Origin: Oscillospiraceae bacterium
Lineage (GTDB): Bacteria > Bacillota > Clostridia > Oscillospirales > Oscillospiraceae
Direction: 5' to 3'
DNA length: 8,981 nucleotides
Assembly: GCA_017557265.1 (NCBI GenBank)
Contig: JAFZAM010000039.1
Coordinates: 1 to 8,981, forward strand
Shown here: positions 5,800 to 8,981 of the stretch, one piece after another
How the letters are laid out: each line of letters opens with the position of its first letter
How positions within the stretch are numbered: the stretch's first letter is position 1
Program-made: the position numbers and the translations under genes
The notes under the pieces: model-generated
The model's input: only the letters and a program-made list of their open reading frames with translations
What the model was told of the DNA's origin: nothing
The model's database searches: none

Positions 5800-6947
5800 C
5801 GCGTCAAAGATGCGACGACCTCGCAGTGGTTCGTGTGCGGGAACATGTCTATCGGCCGGATGCGGCGGACGCGGTAGCCCGATTTCGTAAAAAGCGCGAG
5901 GTCGCGCGCGAGCGTCTCGGGCTCGCAGGAAACGTAGACTATCCTCTCCGGCCCCGCCTTGACGGCGGCGCGGATAAAGCGCGCGCTGCTCCCGGCGCGC
6001 GGCGGGTCCATGACGAGCGCGTCGAGCTTTTCGCCGGAGACCGCCATGGTCTCCATGAAGGCCGCGGCGTCGCCCCTGAAAAACTCGGCGTTTTCCGCGC
6101 CGTTGACGCGGGCGTTGCGCTTCGCGTCGCGGACGGCGTCGGCGTTGAGCTCGACGCCGATGAGGCGCCCGGCGGCGTCGGAGGCGGCGACACCTATCGT
6201 CCCCGTCCCGCAGTAGGCGTCGAGCAGGGTCTCGCTCCCCCTGAGGTCTAGGAAGTCGAGCGCGGTTTGATAAAGCTTTCCCGTCATGGCGGGATTTACC
6301 TGATAAAACGAGTTCGGCGAGATGCGGAAGGTCTTCCCGAGCAGCTCGTCGGCGATGAAGCCCTCGCCGTAAAGCGTCTCGTTCACGCGGCCGAGCGTCA
6401 GCGGGAGCGGATCGGCGCAGACGTTCTGCACGACGGTCGTTATCGCGGGCATCCGCTCAAGCAGGCGCCTTACGAAGGCGTTTTTCGAGGGGAGCTGCCG
6501 CGTCTGCGTGACTATGACGGCCATGAGCTCGCCCGTATAGAGCCCGCGGCGCACGAGCACGTGGCGCACCGAGCCCGTCCGCCCGTCCCACGGCCTTATG
6601 CCGAGCTCCTTCATCGTATCGCGCACGTGCGCTACAGCCTCCGAGCAGACCTCGTCCTCTATCATGCAATTTTCGACCGGAACGACGCGCCCCGAGCCCG
6701 ACTGGAATACGCCCGAGACGAGGCCCGCGCGCGTCCTCGCGAAGCCGGCCTGCACCTTGCAGCGGTAGTGGTAGGGCTCGTCCATGCCGACGATGCGCTC
6801 GACGTGGGCGAAGCGGCCGAGGAGCGCGATGCAGCGCCCCTGCTTATACCTCAGCTGCTCGGGGTAGGTCAGGTTCTGCAGCTGGCAGCCGCCGCATTTT
6901 TTGAAGACGGGGCAGCCGTTGCCCCGGAGCTCAGGGTCGTATGGCAT
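5781..6947 (-). CDS. 23S rRNA (uracil-C5)-methyltransferase, RlmD/RlmCD (RumA/TrmA) family
   Basis: This 388-residue enzyme would transfer a methyl group from SAM to C5 of a uridine in 23S rRNA. Cysteines 12, 18 and 21 (CPVFKKCGGC) plus C94 form the 4Fe-4S site of RumA-type enzymes. FYQVNP lies at 214-219, the SAM loop DAYCGTGTIG at 243-252, motif IV DPPRAG at 314-319, the catalytic nucleophile is C341 in YVSCEP, and the general base is E376 in FPHTNHCEVVA (usually HVE). There is no N-terminal TRAM domain; the protein begins directly at the Fe-S site. AGGAG lies 7 bases upstream, inside the previous gene, whose stop is 3 bases away. Gram-positive RlmCD modifies two sites; the target here cannot be decided. 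The last codons lie in a direct repeat and the TAG is supplied by a hairpin array, so the C-terminus was probably altered by an insertion. Confidence 0.93.
   Translation of the reverse strand: MPYDPELRGNGCPVFKKCGGCQLQNLTYPEQLRYKQGRCIALLGRFAHVERIVGMDEPYHYRCKVQAGFARTRAGLVSGVFQSGSGRVVPVENCMIEDEVCSEAVAHVRDTMKELGIRPWDGRTGSVRHVLVRRGLYTGELMAVIVTQTRQLPSKNAFVRRLLERMPAITTVVQNVCADPLPLTLGRVNETLYGEGFIADELLGKTFRISPNSFYQVNPAMTGKLYQTALDFLDLRGSETLLDAYCGTGTIGVAASDAAGRLIGVELNADAVRDAKRNARVNGAENAEFFRGDAAAFMETMAVSGEKLDALVMDPPRAGSSARFIRAAVKAGPERIVYVSCEPETLARDLALFTKSGYRVRRIRPIDMFPHTNHCEVVASLTRDAASR
5783..5806. repeat. direct repeat, right copy (inside the end of the rRNA methyltransferase gene)
   Basis: This is the second copy of the repeat at 5183-5206; the 17 bases at 5790-5806 are identical. 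It encodes the last residues TRDAASR of the rRNA methyltransferase. The two mismatches to the left copy lie in TATCTCGA, which is identical to the array linker at 5718-5725, so that end of the copy probably belongs to the array and not to the duplicated target. Confidence 0.85.
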
Positions 6948-6950
6948 GGT

Positions 6951-7439
6951 CTACTCCTTTAAGATCGCATAGCTCTCGACGAGCTTATCGAAGCTCACGG
7001 CGCAGTTGGCGGGCGAGGTCGAGGGCAGGCGCACGGACTCTATCCCCGTGCGCGGGAGATTGAATTTGCGGTAATACTTGTCCGCGGCGGCGCCGGTCGT
7101 GAAGACGCGGGTTATCTTCGTGCGCTCAAGGAGCCACGGGATATCCGAGGGGACGGGATTTTTTATCGTCGTGTCGCTCGCGCCGAGGATATCGCACTCT
7201 ATGAGCGAATCCCAGAGGGCGATCCCGTTTCCGAGCGCGAGCGCGCGCTTTTCATCTTCGGTGCGCGGCTCAGGCGCGCCGAATACGGCGGCGAGGACGC
7301 GCCAGAAGCGGTTTTGCGGGTGGCCGTAGTAAAAGGCCTGCTCGCGCGACTTCGGCGACGGCATCGAGCCGAGTATGAGCGTGCGGCTCTCCGCGTCCCA
7401 CAAGGGCGGGAAGCCGTGCGTCACGTGGGTATACTCCAT
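6951..7439 (-). CDS. hypoxanthine/uracil-DNA glycosylase, UDG superfamily family 6
   Basis: This 162-residue protein would cut deaminated bases (hypoxanthine from adenine, possibly uracil in mismatches) out of DNA, starting base excision repair. It carries the family motifs LILGSMPSPKSREQAF (residues 21-36), YYGHPQNRFWRVLA (37-50, with N43 as the probable catalytic Asn), GIALWDSLIECD (72-83), and the DNA-contact motif LPSTSPAN (138-145). The length is typical for deoxyinosine glycosylases. The AGGAG is encoded by the last codons of the alkylation repair gene, whose stop lies one base before this ATG, so the two are translationally coupled. There is no separate promoter. The main alternative is a MUG/family 2 enzyme, but the GSMPS and HPQNRFW motifs favour family 6. 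Confidence 0.9.
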   Translation of the reverse strand: MEYTHVTHGFPPLWDAESRTLILGSMPSPKSREQAFYYGHPQNRFWRVLAAVFGAPEPRTEDEKRALALGNGIALWDSLIECDILGASDTTIKNPVPSDIPWLLERTKITRVFTTGAAADKYYRKFNLPRTGIESVRLPSTSPANCAVSFDKLVESYAILKE

Positions 7440-7440
7440 C

Positions 7441-8115
7441 TTATCTCCTCAGGCCGCGCAGATACGCCTTGCGCCCCTCGGGAACGCGGAAGCTCTCGCA
7501 GGCCTTGCTTATGGTCTTGTTGTGCGTCCATCTATCCAGCCGTCCGCCCTCCAGATATGGCAGCGAGGCGTCCCACTGCTTGGCGAGCGCGGTCGCGAAA
7601 AACCACGCGACCATCATGCGCATGTAGTACTCCTCCGAGCGGACGGCGGCGGGGATCTCAAGAAGCTCCGGGGAAAAGTCCGCGTCGAGGAAAAAGCGCA
7701 TGAGCATGCCTATGCCGAAGCGGCAGGTATAGACCCTCTCCGAGGCCGCCCAGCGGCGTATATCCTTAAGCAGCGCGGGCCTGTCCTTTGCCAGAGCGCG
7801 CGGGGCGAGCGTATCGCAGACGGCCCAGTTGTCGACGTACGGCAGGAAGCGCTCCGTCTCCGCGAGGCAGACTTCGCGGCCGCGCATGCCCGTGACGAGC
7901 AGGCCGTGGAGCATGTTCTCGTCGTAGTATGCGTGCGGCAGCTCCGCGAGGAAGGCCGCGGCCTCCGGCGAGCCCGCGAGCTCCTTGGCGAGCTTGCGCA
8001 GCTCCGGGACGCGCACGCCGATAAAGGCTTCCGGCGCGACGCCGGGCGTGAGCTTAGCCTGAAACGCGGCGTAATCCGCGTCGCGCAGGGCGAAAAGCCG
8101 CTCCGTTACCGTCAT
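7441..8115 (-). CDS. DNA alkylation repair protein (AlkD-like HEAT-repeat glycosylase)
   Basis: This 224-residue helical-repeat protein would excise positively charged alkylated bases (3- and 7-methylpurines) from DNA. The residues used by Bacillus AlkD are in place with matching spacing: W97 and D101 in VDNWAVCDTL (AlkD W109/D113), R132 in TCRFGIGML (R148), and W171 in MMVAWFFAT (W187). It starts with MTVTERLFALRDADYAAFQ and the typical GVRVPELRKLAKEL segment, and ends in the basic VPEGRKAYLRGLRR. The ATG overlaps the TGA of the membrane-protein gene as ATGA, and its own stop is one base from the glycosylase gene. The neighbouring deaminated-base glycosylase makes this a two-gene base repair module. 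The family is clear; substrate range is inferred from conserved residues. Confidence 0.94.
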   Translation of the reverse strand: MTVTERLFALRDADYAAFQAKLTPGVAPEAFIGVRVPELRKLAKELAGSPEAAAFLAELPHAYYDENMLHGLLVTGMRGREVCLAETERFLPYVDNWAVCDTLAPRALAKDRPALLKDIRRWAASERVYTCRFGIGMLMRFFLDADFSPELLEIPAAVRSEEYYMRMMVAWFFATALAKQWDASLPYLEGGRLDRWTHNKTISKACESFRVPEGRKAYLRGLRR

Positions 8116-8780
8116 TCCCGCGCCGCCCTTCTCTCCGAGGCCTTCGCGCGGGCTTTGCCGAGCGCGCGCAGGGCGACGCTTATGCCGAAGGCGAGGCCGC
8201 CTATTATCAGCACGACGGGAACGAGGCTCTTCGTGCCGTAGACGAAGAAATAGTACCAGTCGCGCGAGCGGTCGACAGTCCCGTCCGGCGCGGCGGTCAG
8301 CATGATGGGGACTATGTAGTAGACGGCGTAGAGGCCGACGGGGATGAGCGAGAGGAGATTCGCGCGAAAGCGCAGGCGCCGCGCGTCCTCGAAGAAGATG
8401 AACGCGAGCGCTCCGAGGACGGGGATGAAGAAATGGAAAAAGAAATTATAGCGGCGAAAGAGCGAGAAGTACCCCGTCGGCACGAGCGGCGAGAGGAACA
8501 GCGCCACGACGAGGAACGTCAGCATGACGGACGCCGCCGAGACGAGCATGAGAGCCGTCAGCCACAGGGGCGATTTCCCTTTCGCGCGGAAAACTGCCGC
8601 TATCACGGCGGCGGCGCCCATGAGGATGTTGGAAAGAACGGTAAAGTATTTGAGCGCGGCGGCCCCGCGCGAGGCGAGCGGCCCCGATATCCCCGCCATC
8701 ATCCAGACCGTATTGGCGGCGACGAGCGCGGCGATCAGTATATAGGACCAGAACGCGAAAACGTCTTTTTTCGTCTTCAT
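8112..8780 (-). CDS. six-helix membrane protein, probably Pr6Pr family
   Basis: This 222-residue integral membrane protein has six predicted membrane segments at about residues 9-29, 41-63, 72-97, 112-130, 141-161 and 183-206, a basic N-terminus (MKTKKD) and a strongly basic tail (RALGKARAKASERRAARE) that should be cytoplasmic. The phrase LKYFTVLSNILMG at the second helix and the aromatic-His stretch YNFFFHFFIPVLGALAFIFFE in the fourth resemble the Pr6Pr family of six-helix proteins, whose function is unknown. The GGAG lies 7 bases before the ATG. The gene ends in an ATGA overlap with the alkylation repair gene, although nothing in the protein suggests a repair role. Family assignment is moderate; membrane topology is firm. 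Confidence 0.85.
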   Translation of the reverse strand: MKTKKDVFAFWSYILIAALVAANTVWMMAGISGPLASRGAAALKYFTVLSNILMGAAAVIAAVFRAKGKSPLWLTALMLVSAASVMLTFLVVALFLSPLVPTGYFSLFRRYNFFFHFFIPVLGALAFIFFEDARRLRFRANLLSLIPVGLYAVYYIVPIMLTAAPDGTVDRSRDWYYFFVYGTKSLVPVVLIIGGLAFGISVALRALGKARAKASERRAARE

Positions 8781-8794
8781 ATCCTCACTCCGGA

Positions 8795-8806
8795 GCCCCG
8801 AGGGGC
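8795..8806. other. short GC palindrome between genes
   Basis: GCCCCGAGGGGC is a perfect 12-base palindrome in the 31-base gap before the membrane-protein gene. On the plus strand it is followed by G and five T, the layout of an intrinsic terminator, but no plus-strand gene ends here. On the minus strand it lacks a T tract. It may be a small mRNA hairpin just upstream of the ribosome binding site; no function can be claimed. Confidence 0.35.
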
Positions 8807-8811
8807 GTTTT

Positions 8812-8981
8812 TCAAAGCTGCAGTTCGAGCTGCTCGGCGGTCGGCTCCGGCGGGCGCTTCCGGCTCCCGCCCGCGCCGGGTATGTCTATGCCCGCCTTCC
8901 TGGCCTGAACGTGCTGCAGGCGGCGCGGTATCTTATAGAGCTTTCCGTCGCGTATAAAGCGCGCGCCGGTCTGGTGGAAGC
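8812..8981 (-). CDS. C-terminal end of an unrecognised protein (runs off the right edge)
   Basis: The last 55 residues of a gene that begins beyond the window are visible, ending in a TGA at 8812-8814, 31 bases before the membrane-protein gene. The segment contains GARFIRDGKLYKIPRRLQHV, then ARKAGIDIPGAG, and a Pro/Arg-rich, probably disordered tail (SRKRPPEPTAEQLELQL). Codon use (ATA, CGC, GCC) fits the neighbours and the frame is open throughout. I do not recognise the family from this fragment. Confidence 0.65.
   Translation of the reverse strand, partial: FHQTGARFIRDGKLYKIPRRLQHVQARKAGIDIPGAGGSRKRPPEPTAEQLELQL

Larger units (their letters stand above)
5183..5806 (-). mobile_element. putative small inserted element: four-helix-bundle gene plus hairpin array
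   Basis: The block is bounded by a direct repeat (17 bp perfect, 22/24 extended) and contains only the four-helix-bundle gene and a mirrored hairpin array. Its gene is much lower in G+C than both neighbours. It interrupts the 3' end of the rRNA methyltransferase gene, and because the repeat offset is 600 (a multiple of 3), excising one repeat unit restores a longer reading frame that ends in an ATGA overlap with the next gene. No transposase, recombinase or inverted terminal repeats are present, so any movement would need functions supplied elsewhere. The repeat could be a target-site duplication of about 17 bases or a product of recombination. The mobile nature is inferred. Confidence 0.5.

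Noticed and set aside
5183..5806. Intervening sequence within a 23S rRNA gene
   Set aside because: The protein family suggests it, but the flanks are protein-coding genes and not rRNA; the insertion is in an rRNA methyltransferase gene.
5262..6251. Plus-strand open frames across the four-helix-bundle gene, hairpin array and rRNA methyltransferase gene
   Set aside because: They read through palindromic repeat DNA, giving repetitive Ile/Ser/Arg stretches, and oppose two well-supported genes.
8795..8812. Plus-strand terminator (palindrome followed by five T)
   Set aside because: No plus-strand gene exists anywhere upstream of it in the window, and the stem shortens to four pairs once a realistic loop is allowed.

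Overview
The window is about 9 kb of GC-rich bacterial DNA in which every supported gene lies on the minus strand, so transcription runs from the high to the low coordinates. High GC with frequent ATA isoleucine codons, AGGAG-type ribosome binding sites, very tight gene packing and the gene families present suggest an anaerobic, probably gut-type member of the Clostridia or a related Gram-positive lineage. That placement is an inference from style; no rRNA or marker gene is present.

Read in the direction of transcription, the window starts with the C-terminal end of an unrecognised gene (8812-8981). A compact operon follows: a six-helix membrane protein, an AlkD-like DNA alkylation repair protein, a family 6 uracil/hypoxanthine-DNA glycosylase, and an RlmD/RlmCD-type 23S rRNA m5U methyltransferase. 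These last four overlap or are separated by 1 to 3 bases and look translationally coupled. Two of them repair damaged bases and one modifies rRNA.

The most interesting part is 5183-5806. A gene for an S23-type four-helix-bundle protein, visibly poorer in G+C than its neighbours, is preceded by an array of at least eight short perfect hairpins. The stems differ in every unit, but the linkers are a near-constant TTCGATAT. In one half of the array the linkers read TTCGATAT and in the other half ATATCGAA, so the array is mirrored. The whole block is bracketed by a direct repeat (17 bp perfect, 22 of 24 when extended) whose two copies are exactly 600 bases apart. The outer copy lies in the last codons of the rRNA methyltransferase gene. 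If one repeat unit is removed, the methyltransferase frame continues about 15 codons and ends in an ATGA overlap with the next gene. I read this as a small mobile or inserted element (protein gene plus hairpin array) that landed in the 3' end of a 23S rRNA methyltransferase gene and re-made its stop codon.

Downstream come a class I SAM-dependent methyltransferase, a short gene remnant cut off by two tandem copies of a GGGGACGGTTC-type repeat, two GNAT acetyltransferases, a large Old Yellow Enzyme/2,4-dienoyl-CoA reductase-type flavoprotein, a small zinc-ribbon protein, a NUDIX hydrolase and the start of a third GNAT acetyltransferase (cut by the window edge). The flavoprotein has an unusual leader: its only strong Shine-Dalgarno sequence is 25 bases from the ATG, and a perfect GAAA-tetraloop hairpin between them would shorten the effective distance to 11.

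The only non-coding stretches of note are the hairpin array (5564-5780) and the remnant/repeat region (4226-4362). No tRNA, rRNA, CRISPR array or convincing intrinsic terminator was seen.
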